Part shown: piece by piece, positions 1 to 8,803 of the stretch
How positions within the stretch are numbered: the stretch's first letter is position 1
Layout: every line of letters begins with the position of its first letter
Source: GCA-2731375 sp964590195
Lineage (GTDB): Bacteria; Pseudomonadota; Alphaproteobacteria; GCA-2731375
Reading direction: 5' to 3'
DNA length: 64,000 bases
Assembly (NCBI GenBank): GCA_964590195.1
Contig: CAZPWJ010000005.1
Span: forward strand, 1-64,000
Program-made: the position numbers and the translations under genes
The notes under the pieces: model-generated
What the model was told of the DNA's origin: nothing
Database searches by the model: none
Seen by the model: only the letters and a program-made list of their open reading frames with translations

Positions 1-34
1 AATGGACAGATACTAGATGTAGCGGGTGTCTGCG

Positions 35-646
35 TCAACCGGATAGGCACGGAAATATCAATGTCGCGGCAAGTGCGACGATTTGATAGTTCCGAAGCCT
101 TGCGACTTTTGCATCACTCTCTTTTTGATACTGACCCACCACGGCGTCGAGGTCATGGAGCAGGCTTTCGGTTTCGGAGTTGCCGAATTGATGCCAATCG
201 CCAACTGTAATGCCCAATGTGCCATGCTCGTTCATGTATTCTTCGGCATAACCCAGAAACGCCTGAACCTGGGTGTCAACAAAGCTCTTCGGACCGAAAT
301 ACATGGCTTTAAGCTCGTCGGTCGAGGCTGGCGACAGGCCCAATTCCTTGTTGCCGTCCACGAGCGCGAGGTGGGATTGGCGCATGAGATCAATGGCATC
401 AGCTAACTTCTTGCTGACGATTTGAATATGCTGCTTGTCTGTCAGGTTTTGAATTTGATTGCTTAGAAGGGTGATGCGCTGTGACAACATGCGCTGTCGG
501 CCCGCGATGTTGATCTCGGCGGCGCCCGATGCCTGGCTGGCAACGACGGATTCCAACAGGTAATAGTTCCCCAGCGCGAGCAAGCCGAGGGTCACAAGAA
601 CAAGAACATAGTTCTTGGTGAGATTGTTGGATTTTGTCAGGGCCAT
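35..646 (-). CDS. PilJ-type sensor domain protein, lacking an output domain
   Basis: This 203-residue protein matches the N-terminal sensory domain of type IV pili methyl-accepting transducers (PilJ/NarX-like four-helix fold). A membrane helix lies at about residues 11-31. The family motif INIAGRQRMLSQRI follows at 45-58, then a periplasmic helical region. A second hydrophobic segment starts near residue 187 (YQIVALAATLIF) but the frame stops 13 residues later, so the helix looks unfinished. Relatives normally continue into a HAMP, kinase, GGDEF or MCP signalling domain. None is fused here, and only 34 bases remain before the window edge. It is either a stand-alone sensor or a truncated or frameshifted gene. 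The start is the ATG preceded by a GGCGAG-like sequence. Domain identity is fairly sure; function is unknown. Confidence 0.7.
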   Translation of the reverse strand: MALTKSNNLTKNYVLVLVTLGLLALGNYYLLESVVASQASGAAEINIAGRQRMLSQRITLLSNQIQNLTDKQHIQIVSKKLADAIDLMRQSHLALVDGNKELGLSPASTDELKAMYFGPKSFVDTQVQAFLGYAEEYMNEHGTLGITVGDWHQFGNSETESLLHDLDAVVGQYQKESDAKVARLRNYQIVALAATLIFPCLSG

Positions 647-807
647 TACTCGCCAAACCCGGCTCGGGTACGAACTCTTTTTACATTACCAATACGCATC
701 AAAATGAACGCCGTCCGACGCTGATCTTTAGATCTCGGTCGGTGGGTACACTTGGTTATCAATATCAGGCTGGTCTATATTTTCTGTTAACACCGCATGG
801 CGTTTGG

Positions 808-863
808 CATACGAAAGACATCGTATGTCACTCAACCGGTTCGGGTAATTTCACCCGGCCGGT
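808..863. repeat. Two adjacent inverted repeats between lpdA and the PilJ-like gene
   Basis: Two hairpin-forming repeats sit side by side. At 808-827, CATACGA and TCGTATG form a perfect 7-bp stem around a 6-base loop. At 835-863, ACCGG/CCGGT and CGGGT/ACCCG form a nested 10-bp stem with a small bulge. They lie just past the lpdA stop codon and upstream of the PilJ-like gene. Neither is followed by a T-run on the minus strand, so they are not textbook intrinsic terminators. They may slow or end TCA operon transcription, stabilise its 3' end, or act as a binding site. Confidence 0.45.
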
Positions 864-891
864 ACTGATTTACGGCATTGGGGCGGTATGT

Positions 892-2307
892 TCAGCTATT
901 AAGCGGTTTGCCCGTGACGGCCAGGGCGGCTTCCTTGACGGCTTCGTTCAGGCTGGGATGGGCGTGGCAGGTCAATGCGATATCTTCCGATGAAGCGCCC
1001 ATTTCCAACGCTAGGACCAGTTCGGCGATCATGGTGCCTGCGTCGGCGCCAATGATATGCGCGCCCAGCAGGCGGTCGGTTTCCTTGTCCGCCAACAGTT
1101 TAACGAAGCCGCCTGATTGATCGCCGCTGCTGCGCGCGCGGCTGTTGGCGGCGAAGCTGAAGCGGCCCTTGTTGTAGGCGATGCCCGCCTCTTTTAGTTC
1201 TTCCTCGGACTTGCCCACGGTGGCGACTTCGGGCCAGGTATAGCAAACGCCGGGAATAGCGTCGTAGTTGACGGCGCCCGCATGGCCGGCGATTTTCTCG
1301 GCCACCACCACGCCTTCGTCTTCCGCCTTATGGGCCAGCATGGGGCGGTCGGGCAGGACATCGCCGATGGCGAAGATGCCAGCCACGTTGGTCTGATAAT
1401 CCTCGTCCACGGGAATGAAACCGCGATCGTCCATTGCAACGCCGGCCTCGGCCAGGCCCAGGCCATCGGTAAAGGGCTTGCGGCCAATGGAGACCAGCAC
1501 CACGTTCGCCTTCAAGGTTTCGCTGTCGCCACCTTTCGCAGGCTCCAACGTCAACTCGGCACCGCCACGGGCTTTCTTGACGCCGGTCACCTTGGTGCCG
1601 AGACGGAAGTCCATACCCTGATTGGTCAGGCTGCGCTGCAGGTTGCGGGATAGCTCGCCGTCCATGCCCGGCGTGATCCGGTCGAGGAATTCCACCACCG
1701 TGATCTTGGCGCCAAGGCGGCCCCAGACCGAGCCCATCTCGAGGCCGATATAGCCGCCGCCGATGATGACCATATGTTTCGGTACCTTGGAGAGCGACAG
1801 CGCACCAGTGGACGAGACAATGGTCTTCTCGTCGATTTCCACGCCGGGCAGCCCCATGACATCGGAACCGGTGGCGATGACGATATTCTCCGCCGTCAGG
1901 CTGCGTTCGCCGCCACTGTTCAGGGCGACCTGCACCGTTCCGGCCGAGGTGATGGTTCCGCGTCCGGGGATGTATTCCACCTTGTTCTTCTTGAACAGGC
2001 CCTCGATGCCCGTGGTCAGATCGCCCACCACCTGTTCCTTGCGGGCCATCATGGCCTTCAGATCCAATGACAATCCGGTGGTCTTGATGCCATGTTGGGC
2101 GAATTCCGCCTCGGCCTCGTGATACAGGTGTGACGATTGCAGCAGGGCCTTTGAAGGGATGCAGCCAACGTTCAGGCAGGTGCCGCCCAAGGTGCCGCGC
2201 ATCTCCACGCAGGCCGTGCGCAGGCCCAGCTGTGCCGCCTTGATGGCGCCCACATAGCCGCCAGGGCCGCCGCCGATAAAGACCACGTCGAAAGTGTCGT
2301 CACTCAT
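892..2307 (-). CDS. lpdA: Dihydrolipoyl dehydrogenase (E3)
   Basis: This is the 471-residue E3 flavoprotein that reoxidises dihydrolipoyl groups with NAD+ for the 2-oxoglutarate dehydrogenase complex, and perhaps for other lipoyl complexes. The FAD-binding glycine motif GGGPGGYVGA is at 12-21. The redox disulfide motif GGTCLNVGCIPSK supplies Cys44 and Cys49. A second Rossmann motif (GGGYIGLEMGS, about 183) binds NAD. The C-terminal interface carries the catalytic His450-Pro and Glu455 in HAHPSLNE. Length is normal for the family. It is the last gene of the TCA operon, starting 12 bases after the sucB stop, so it probably serves the complex encoded just upstream. Confidence 0.97.
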   Translation of the reverse strand: MSDDTFDVVFIGGGPGGYVGAIKAAQLGLRTACVEMRGTLGGTCLNVGCIPSKALLQSSHLYHEAEAEFAQHGIKTTGLSLDLKAMMARKEQVVGDLTTGIEGLFKKNKVEYIPGRGTITSAGTVQVALNSGGERSLTAENIVIATGSDVMGLPGVEIDEKTIVSSTGALSLSKVPKHMVIIGGGYIGLEMGSVWGRLGAKITVVEFLDRITPGMDGELSRNLQRSLTNQGMDFRLGTKVTGVKKARGGAELTLEPAKGGDSETLKANVVLVSIGRKPFTDGLGLAEAGVAMDDRGFIPVDEDYQTNVAGIFAIGDVLPDRPMLAHKAEDEGVVVAEKIAGHAGAVNYDAIPGVCYTWPEVATVGKSEEELKEAGIAYNKGRFSFAANSRARSSGDQSGGFVKLLADKETDRLLGAHIIGADAGTMIAELVLALEMGASSEDIALTCHAHPSLNEAVKEAALAVTGKPLNS

Positions 2308-2319
2308 GATCAGATCCCA

Positions 2320-3672
2320 CTAAATTTCGAACAACAGACGTTCCGGTTCCTCGATACATTCCTTGACCCGAACCAGGAAGGTGACCGCCTCGCGGCCATC
2401 AATGATCCTGTGGTCATAGCTGAGCGCCAGATACATCATCGGCCGGGCTACCACCTCACCATTGATCACCATGGCCCTGTCCTGGATCTTATGCATGCCC
2501 AGAATGGCGGATTGCGGCGGGTTTAGGATCGGCATGGAGAGCAGCGAGCCATAGACGCCGCCATTGGAAATAGTGAAGGTGCCGCCCTGCATCTCGTCGA
2601 TGCCCAGCTTGCCGTCGCGGGCACGGCGGCCAAAATCGACGATGCTGCCCTCGATATTGGCGAAGGACATCTTGTCGGCCTCGCGCAGGACGGGGACCAC
2701 CAGACCTTGGGGCGTGCCCACGGCGACGCCGACATTGTAGTAATTCTTGTAGACCAGATTGTCGCCGTCGACTTCCGCGTTGACCGCCGGCACCTCGGCC
2801 AGGGCCTGGGTGCAGGCGCGTACGAAGAATGACATGAAGCCCAGGCGGGAGCCGTGGCGCTTTTCAAAGACGTCGCGGTATTTACTGCGCGCCGCCATCA
2901 CTGCGCTCATATCCACCTCGTTGAATGTGGTCAGCATGGCGGCGGTGTTCTGGGCATCCTTCAGGCGCCGGGCAATGGTTTTGCGCAGCCGGGTCATGCG
3001 CACGACTTCTTCCAGGCCCGCATTGGGGCGCAGGCCTACATCCTGGTTGCCCGCCGGCGCGGCGGCGACATTGGCGGCGGGAACGACCTGTTGCGCGGGT
3101 GCTGCTGGCGCAGCCGCCGCGGCAGGGGCGGTGGCCGGAGCCGGAGCCCGAGCTGGTGCCGGTGCTGAGGCACCGCCGGCTTTGACGTAGTTCAATACGT
3201 CGTCCTTCAACAGGCGGCCATCCTTGCCGCTGGCTGGAATGGTGCTGGGGTCAAGACCATGTTCCTGCACAAGGCGGCGCACGGCCGGCGACAGTGGCGC
3301 CGATGATGCCGCCGGCGCTGGTGCGGGCGCTGATACTGGTGCCGGTGCCGGTGCTGCAGCCTGTGCCGGTGCTGCAGCCGGTGCAGGGGCTGCCGCCGGG
3401 GCGGGCGCCGCTGCCGCCTGTGAAGCGCCGGCGCTCTGGGTTTCGTCGATGCGGCCCAACAGACCGCCCATGGCGACAGTGGTTTCCTCAGGCGCGGCGA
3501 TCTCGGTCAGGACACCAGAGCTGGGTGCGGGAACTTCCACCGCGACCTTGTCGGTTTCCAACTCCACCAGCGGCTCGTCCTGGGCAATTGCCTCGCCGAC
3601 GCCCTTCAGCCAACGGGCCACGGTTGCCTCCGTTACGGATTCACCCAATGTGGGAACCACGATATCGATCAT
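2320..3672 (-). CDS. sucB: Dihydrolipoyllysine-residue succinyltransferase (E2 of 2-oxoglutarate dehydrogenase)
   Basis: The E2 core of the 2-oxoglutarate dehydrogenase complex transfers the succinyl group from lipoamide to CoA. It has 450 residues. An N-terminal lipoyl domain carries the lipoylated lysine in ELETDKVAVEV (Lys42). A long Ala/Pro linker (about 80-125) follows, then a peripheral-subunit-binding domain (about 128-166, with LSPAVRRLVQE), a second Ala/Pro linker and the catalytic domain. The active-site motif YDHRIIDG provides His421 and Asp425. The two linkers are unusually repetitive and make the DNA at roughly 3040-3420 low in complexity. It lies between sucA (46-base gap) and lpdA. 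The catalytic domain family and the sucA partner make the succinyl, not acetyl, assignment secure. Confidence 0.96.
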   Translation of the reverse strand: MIDIVVPTLGESVTEATVARWLKGVGEAIAQDEPLVELETDKVAVEVPAPSSGVLTEIAAPEETTVAMGGLLGRIDETQSAGASQAAAAPAPAAAPAPAAAPAQAAAPAPAPVSAPAPAPAASSAPLSPAVRRLVQEHGLDPSTIPASGKDGRLLKDDVLNYVKAGGASAPAPARAPAPATAPAAAAAPAAPAQQVVPAANVAAAPAGNQDVGLRPNAGLEEVVRMTRLRKTIARRLKDAQNTAAMLTTFNEVDMSAVMAARSKYRDVFEKRHGSRLGFMSFFVRACTQALAEVPAVNAEVDGDNLVYKNYYNVGVAVGTPQGLVVPVLREADKMSFANIEGSIVDFGRRARDGKLGIDEMQGGTFTISNGGVYGSLLSMPILNPPQSAILGMHKIQDRAMVINGEVVARPMMYLALSYDHRIIDGREAVTFLVRVKECIEEPERLLFEI

Positions 3673-3718
3673 CTAAGGGCCCTCGTCTCGTTTCATGCGC
3701 CTAAATAGGTCGGCACGT

Positions 3719-6640
3719 CTAATTTCCAAGCGCCTTGGCGACCAAGGCGGTTTGTTCTTTTTGATGTGCGGCGGTGCTGCCGGCGGCGGTGGAGGCGCTC
3801 TCGGGCCGGCCCACATACCTTGGCCGTGTCGTCTTATGGTCGATCTTCTCCAGCACCTCTTCCAGGCGGGGGAAGATATGCGACCAGGCGCCCATATTCT
3901 TCGGCTCTTCCTGGCACCAGACCACCTCCGCCTTGGGGAAGCGCGCCAATTCCTTGCTCAAGGCAATCTTCGGGAACGGATAAAGCTGTTCCAGGCGCAG
4001 CAGATAAACGTTCTTCTTCTTGGCCGCCTCGCGTGCTTCCAGCAAGTCGTAATAGACCTTGCCGGTGCACACGACGACACGGCGAATCTTGTCGTCCGGC
4101 GCCAGGGCCGCCCGGTCGCCTTCACTGCTGTCCCACAGCACCCGGTGAAAGTTGGAACCCGGTCCCATGTCGGCCAGGGAGGAGACGCAGCGTTTATGGC
4201 GCAGCAGGGATTTCGGCGTCATCAGGATCAAGGGTTTGCGGAATTTGCGATGCAACTGCCGGCGCAGGATGTGGAAATAGTTGGCCGGCGTGGTGCAGTT
4301 CGCCACCTGCATGTTGTCTTCCGCGCAAAGCTGTAGATACCGTTCCAGCCGGGCCGAGGAATGCTCCGGTCCCTGGCCCTCGAAGCCGTGGGGCAGCAGC
4401 ATCACCAGGCCGCTCATGCGCAGCCATTTGCTTTCCCCCGACGAGATGAATTGGTCAATGATCACCTGGGCGCCATTGGCGAAATCGCCGAATTGGGCTT
4501 CCCACATGATCAGGCCGCGGGGCTCGGCCAATGAATAGCCGTATTCAAAGCCCAATACAGCCGCTTCCGATAGGGCGGAATTGACCACATCATAATCCGC
4601 CTGCTTGCGGTCCAGATTATTCAGCGGTGTGTAAAGATGCTCGTCGACCTGGTCGATGAATTGCGAATGGCGCTGCGAGAAGGTGCCCCGGGCACTGTCC
4701 TGCCCCGACAGCCGGACCGGGAAGCCTTCCATCAACAACGAGCCGAAGGCCATGGCTTCCGCCGTGGCCCAGTCGATGCCTTCACCGCTTTCAACAAGCG
4801 CGCGCTTGGCCGTCAGCTGCCGGCCCACGGTGCGGTGCAGATTGAAACCCTGAGGCGCCTCGGTCAGGACCTGGCCAATGTGACGCAGGGTTTTCAGTTT
4901 TACCGAAGTGTCGCCGCGGCGGGCCTCGCCACGGGCGGTCTCTAGACCCTGCCAGCGGCCTTCCAGCCAATCCGCCTTGTTCGGTTTGTAGCCCGAGGCC
5001 GCCTCAAAATCCTGTTCCATGCGGGCCTGGAAATCGGCCACGGCGTTGTCCGCCTCTTCTTGGCTGACCGTGCCGTCGGCGACCAGTTTTTCGGCATAGA
5101 TCTGCCGCGAGGTAGGATGCTGGCCGATCGCCTTGTACATCAGGGGCTGCGTGAAGTTGGGTTCGTCACCTTCGTTATGGCCATGGCGGCGATAACAGTA
5201 CATGTCGATGATGACGTCTTTTTTGAATTGCTGGCGGAACTCGGCCGCGACCTTGCCGATGTAACAGACCGCCTCGGGATCATCGCCGTTGACGTGAAAA
5301 ATAGGCGTCTGCACCATCTTGCCCACGTCGGAGGGATAGGGCGAGGAGCGCGATAGGTTCGGATTGGTGGTAAAGCCGATCTGATTGTTGACGATGATAT
5401 GAATGGTGCCGCCGACCGTGTAGCCGTCCAGATCGGACAGGGCGAAACATTCTCCGACCAGACCCTGGCCGGCAAAGGCGGCGTCGCCGTGCATCAACAG
5501 AGCCATCACCTTGTCACGGGTTTCATCGTTTTGCTGGTCCTGTTTGGCCCTTGCCTTGCCCAGCACGACCGGGTTGGCGGCTTCCAGGTGCGACGGGTTG
5601 GCGGCCAGCGAGAGATGCACCATATGGCCGCCCAGTTCCCGGTCGGCGGAGGTGCCCAGATGATATTTCACATCGCCCGAACCCTGGACGTCCTGGGGGT
5701 GGGCCGAGGTGCCCTGGAATTCGGAAAAAATTGCCGTGAACGATTTGCGCATCAGGTTCGACAAAACGTTCAGGCGGCCCCGGTGCGGCATGCCTAGGGA
5801 GATTTCCCGTACGCCCAGTTGCGCCGCCCTGATCAGCACGGAATGCAGCAATGGCATCAGGCTTTCGCCGCCGTCCAGACCAAAGCGCTTGGTGCCCGTA
5901 TGCTTGACCTGGAGAAAGCTTTCGAAGCCTTCCGCTTCCACCAGCTCGCGCAAGATCTGGCGTTTTTCGTGGTCGGTAAGGTTGATCTCCTTACCCCGGC
6001 CTTCGATCCGCTGCTGAATCCAGGCTTTCTCGTCCGGGCCCATGATGTGCATGAATTCCACGCCAATGCTGCCGCAATAGGTGCGGTTCAGGATATCGAG
6101 AATTTCCCGCAGGGTGGCGTTTTCCAGGCCCAGCACATAGTTGATATAGATCGGCCGATCCATATCCGCCTCGGTGAAGCCAAAACTGCGCGGGTCCAGT
6201 TCGGAATGGGAGACCGTTTTCTGCAGGCCCAGGGGGTCGAGTTCGGCATGCAGGTGGCCGCGTACGCGGTAGTTGCGGATCAGCATCAAGGCGCGCAGGC
6301 TGTCCAGGGTGGCCTGGCGGACCTGGGCCGCGCTGACGGCGCCCATGGCCGAAGGGGCCCGGCGCGCGCCTTCCAGAATATTTTGACCGCTGTCGCTCTC
6401 GGTATAGGGATCGGCCTGGCTTTCCAGGCTGCCGCGCGGGGCCCAGGGGGCGCCGCGGACCTCGGCCACGACGGCTTCCGCCTCGTCGCCCAGTTCGGCG
6501 AAGAATTGCTGCCAGGAGGCATCAACCGAGCCGGGAGAGGTCAGATAGCGTTGATAAAGTTGTTCGATGAATGCGCTGTTGGCGCCAAACAGGAACGATG
6601 AACCTTCAAGGCCCGACCCGTCGGGATCCGCTATGGACAT
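3719..6640 (-). CDS. sucA: 2-oxoglutarate dehydrogenase E1 component
   Basis: This 973-residue thiamine-diphosphate enzyme decarboxylates 2-oxoglutarate and succinylates the lipoyl group of SucB, a control point of the TCA cycle. Length fits the family. The N-terminus has the usual SucB-interaction segment (SSFLFGANSAFIEQLYQRY). The ThDP region includes GMPHRGRLN, then the Mg/ThDP motif beginning GDAAFAGQGLVGE and ending near NNQIGFTT. The C-terminal transketolase-like pyrimidine and E1-specific domains are complete (WEAQFGDFANGAQ; PHGFEGQGPEHSSARLERY). It sits 72 bases after sucD and 46 before sucB on the same strand. The start at MSIADPDG is preceded by CGGAG. No disruption is seen. Confidence 0.97.
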   Translation of the reverse strand: MSIADPDGSGLEGSSFLFGANSAFIEQLYQRYLTSPGSVDASWQQFFAELGDEAEAVVAEVRGAPWAPRGSLESQADPYTESDSGQNILEGARRAPSAMGAVSAAQVRQATLDSLRALMLIRNYRVRGHLHAELDPLGLQKTVSHSELDPRSFGFTEADMDRPIYINYVLGLENATLREILDILNRTYCGSIGVEFMHIMGPDEKAWIQQRIEGRGKEINLTDHEKRQILRELVEAEGFESFLQVKHTGTKRFGLDGGESLMPLLHSVLIRAAQLGVREISLGMPHRGRLNVLSNLMRKSFTAIFSEFQGTSAHPQDVQGSGDVKYHLGTSADRELGGHMVHLSLAANPSHLEAANPVVLGKARAKQDQQNDETRDKVMALLMHGDAAFAGQGLVGECFALSDLDGYTVGGTIHIIVNNQIGFTTNPNLSRSSPYPSDVGKMVQTPIFHVNGDDPEAVCYIGKVAAEFRQQFKKDVIIDMYCYRRHGHNEGDEPNFTQPLMYKAIGQHPTSRQIYAEKLVADGTVSQEEADNAVADFQARMEQDFEAASGYKPNKADWLEGRWQGLETARGEARRGDTSVKLKTLRHIGQVLTEAPQGFNLHRTVGRQLTAKRALVESGEGIDWATAEAMAFGSLLMEGFPVRLSGQDSARGTFSQRHSQFIDQVDEHLYTPLNNLDRKQADYDVVNSALSEAAVLGFEYGYSLAEPRGLIMWEAQFGDFANGAQVIIDQFISSGESKWLRMSGLVMLLPHGFEGQGPEHSSARLERYLQLCAEDNMQVANCTTPANYFHILRRQLHRKFRKPLILMTPKSLLRHKRCVSSLADMGPGSNFHRVLWDSSEGDRAALAPDDKIRRVVVCTGKVYYDLLEAREAAKKKNVYLLRLEQLYPFPKIALSKELARFPKAEVVWCQEEPKNMGAWSHIFPRLEEVLEKIDHKTTRPRYVGRPESASTAAGSTAAHQKEQTALVAKALGN

Positions 6641-6712
6641 GCTTGCTCCGGCAGCCTTCTGCCACCGCCTCCAACACGATTGTAATTAATGCGCATACTG
6701 CGCGCGGTTTGG

Positions 6713-7591
6713 TTAACCTTTCATTACCTTCAACATGGTGCTGCCCAGTTCGGCTGGCGAATCCGTGACCTCGATGCCGGCACTGCGCATGGCTTCCATT
6801 TTGTCGCCAGCGGTTCCCTTGCCGCCTGAAATGATCGCGCCGGCATGGCCCATGCGCCGGCCGGGCGGCGCCGTAAGGCCCGCGATGAAGCCAACCATGG
6901 GCTTTTTGACCTTTGATTGCCGGATGAAATCCGCGGCTTCCTCTTCGGCGGTGCCGCCGATCTCGCCGATCATGACAATGCCCTCGGTCTCCGGATCGCC
7001 AAGGAACATATCCAGGCAATCAATGAAGTTGGTGCCATTGATGGGATCGCCGCCAATGCCGATGCAGGTGCTTTGCCCCAGACCGGCGGCGGTGGTTTGC
7101 CCCACGGCTTCGTACGTCAAGGTGCCGGAGCGCGAGACCACGCCGATCTTGCCGCGGGTATGAATATGGCCGGGCATGATGCCGATCTTGCATTCATCGG
7201 GGGTGATGACGCCGGGACAGTTCGGGCCGATCAGGCGGGTTTTGCCCGATGCCTGCAAGGCCCGCTTTACCGTCACCATGTCGAGGACGGGAATGCCTTC
7301 GGTGATGCAGATCGCCAGTTCGATCTCGCAATCGATGGCTTCCAGAATGGCATCGGCGGCAAAGGGCGGCGGCACGTAGATCACGGAAGCATTGGCGCCC
7401 GTGGTCTCGACCGCATCGGCCACCGTATCGAAAACGGGCAGGCCCAGGTGATTTCCCCCGCCCTTGCCCGGCGAAACACCGCCGACCATCTGGGTGCCAT
7501 AGGCTATGGCCTGCTCGGAATGAAAAGTACCCTGGTTGCCGGTAAAGCCCTGGCAGATCACTTTGGTGTCTTTGTTGACCAGTACAGCCAT
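6713..7591 (-). CDS. sucD: Succinate-CoA ligase subunit alpha
   Basis: The alpha subunit of succinyl-CoA synthetase makes ATP or GTP from succinyl-CoA. Its 292 residues include an N-terminal CoA-binding Rossmann domain (GFTGNQGTFHSEQA) and the phospho-histidine loop GHAGAIISGG, with His249 as the phosphorylated residue. Length is typical. Its ATG overlaps the sucC stop by one base (TAATG), which implies translational coupling and matched production of the two subunits. It is the third gene of the mdh-sucCD-sucAB-lpdA operon. No key residue is missing. Confidence 0.97.
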   Translation of the reverse strand: MAVLVNKDTKVICQGFTGNQGTFHSEQAIAYGTQMVGGVSPGKGGGNHLGLPVFDTVADAVETTGANASVIYVPPPFAADAILEAIDCEIELAICITEGIPVLDMVTVKRALQASGKTRLIGPNCPGVITPDECKIGIMPGHIHTRGKIGVVSRSGTLTYEAVGQTTAAGLGQSTCIGIGGDPINGTNFIDCLDMFLGDPETEGIVMIGEIGGTAEEEAADFIRQSKVKKPMVGFIAGLTAPPGRRMGHAGAIISGGKGTAGDKMEAMRSAGIEVTDSPAELGSTMLKVMKG

Positions 7592-8760
7592 TACGCGGCC
7601 TCCTTCACGGCGGCGACCACCTTTGCGGCGGCATCCCCCAGATCGTCCGCCGCGATGATCGTCAAGCCGGAGTTGGCCATGATTTCCTTGCCCTTTTCCA
7701 CATTGGTGCCTTCAAGCCGCACGACCAGGGGCTTGTCCAAATGCACCTCGCGGGCGGCGGCGACCACGCCTTCGGCAATGATGTCGCAACGCATGATGCC
7801 GCCAAAGATATTGACCAGAATGCCCTGCACATTGCCATCGGACAGAATGATCTTGAAAGCCTGGGTTACCCGTTCCTTGGTGGCGCCACCGCCCACGTCA
7901 AGAAAGTTGGCGGGTTCGCCCCCGTGCAGCTTGATGATGTCCATGGTCGCCATGGCCAGTCCGGCGCCGTTGACCATGCAGCCAATTTCGCCATCTAGTT
8001 TGATGTAGTTCAGGTCCGCCTTGGCGGCTTCCAACTCGGCCGGGTCTTCCTCGTCCGCGTCGCGCAGTTCCTCGATCTCGGCATGCCGGTAGAGGGCATT
8101 GTCATCGAAGTTCATTTTTGCATCCAGGGCCATGACTTCGCCGGCGCCGGTGACCACCAACGGATTGATCTCGACCAGGGAGGCATCGGTGTCCACGAAG
8201 GCCTTGTATAGAGCCGTGATCAGCTTGACGGCGGAGCCGACTTGCTTGCCCTCGAGGCCGAGGCTAAACGCCAGGCGTCGCGCGTGATGGCCTTGCAGGC
8301 CCGAAATGGGATCGATCACCAGGGTTTGGATTTTCTCGGGCGTGTCGGCGGCCACTGCCTCGATATCCATGCCGCCCTCGGTCGAGGCCATGATGGCGAT
8401 ACGCGAGGTGCCCCGGTCCATCACCGCGCTAAGGTACAGCTCCCGCGCGATATCACAGCCGTCCTCGATATACAGCCGCTTGACCTCCTTGCCCGCCGGC
8501 CCGGTTTGATGGGTCACCAGGGTCATGCCCAGAATATCACTAGCCAAGGCGCGGACTTCATCAATCGACTTGGCGATCTTGACGCCGCCGCCCTTGCCCC
8601 GGCCACCGGCGTGGATCTGTGCCTTGACGACCCAGACCGGTCCCGGCAGGGACTCGGCGACCTTGACCGCCTCGTCCACGCTGTAGGCCACGCCGCCATC
8701 CGGTACGCTGACCCCATAGCGCTGCAAGACGCTCTTCGCCTGATGTTCATGAATATTCAT
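7591..8760 (-). CDS. sucC: Succinate-CoA ligase subunit beta
   Basis: The beta subunit of succinyl-CoA synthetase contains the nucleotide-binding ATP-grasp domain and the succinate-binding half. It has 389 residues and starts with the classic MNIHEHQAKSVLQRYGV. The ATP-grasp glycine loop GGRGKGGGVK is near residue 52. Metal and phosphate loops (VEINPL; MVNGAGLAMATMD) and the CoA-ligase half (NIFGGIMRCDIIAEG) are intact. It lies 43 bases after mdh and overlaps sucD by one base, so the three are almost certainly co-transcribed. Confidence 0.97.
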   Translation of the reverse strand: MNIHEHQAKSVLQRYGVSVPDGGVAYSVDEAVKVAESLPGPVWVVKAQIHAGGRGKGGGVKIAKSIDEVRALASDILGMTLVTHQTGPAGKEVKRLYIEDGCDIARELYLSAVMDRGTSRIAIMASTEGGMDIEAVAADTPEKIQTLVIDPISGLQGHHARRLAFSLGLEGKQVGSAVKLITALYKAFVDTDASLVEINPLVVTGAGEVMALDAKMNFDDNALYRHAEIEELRDADEEDPAELEAAKADLNYIKLDGEIGCMVNGAGLAMATMDIIKLHGGEPANFLDVGGGATKERVTQAFKIILSDGNVQGILVNIFGGIMRCDIIAEGVVAAAREVHLDKPLVVRLEGTNVEKGKEIMANSGLTIIAADDLGDAAAKVVAAVKEAA

Positions 8761-8803
8761 CGCGATTCCTAATGCTGACCTTCATTGAGCCGAATTTGGC
8801 CGG

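Noticed and set aside
3040..3420. Repetitive GC-rich DNA in sucB as a separate repeat element
   Set aside because: It encodes the Ala/Pro linkers of E2 in frame, which are expected to be low in complexity.
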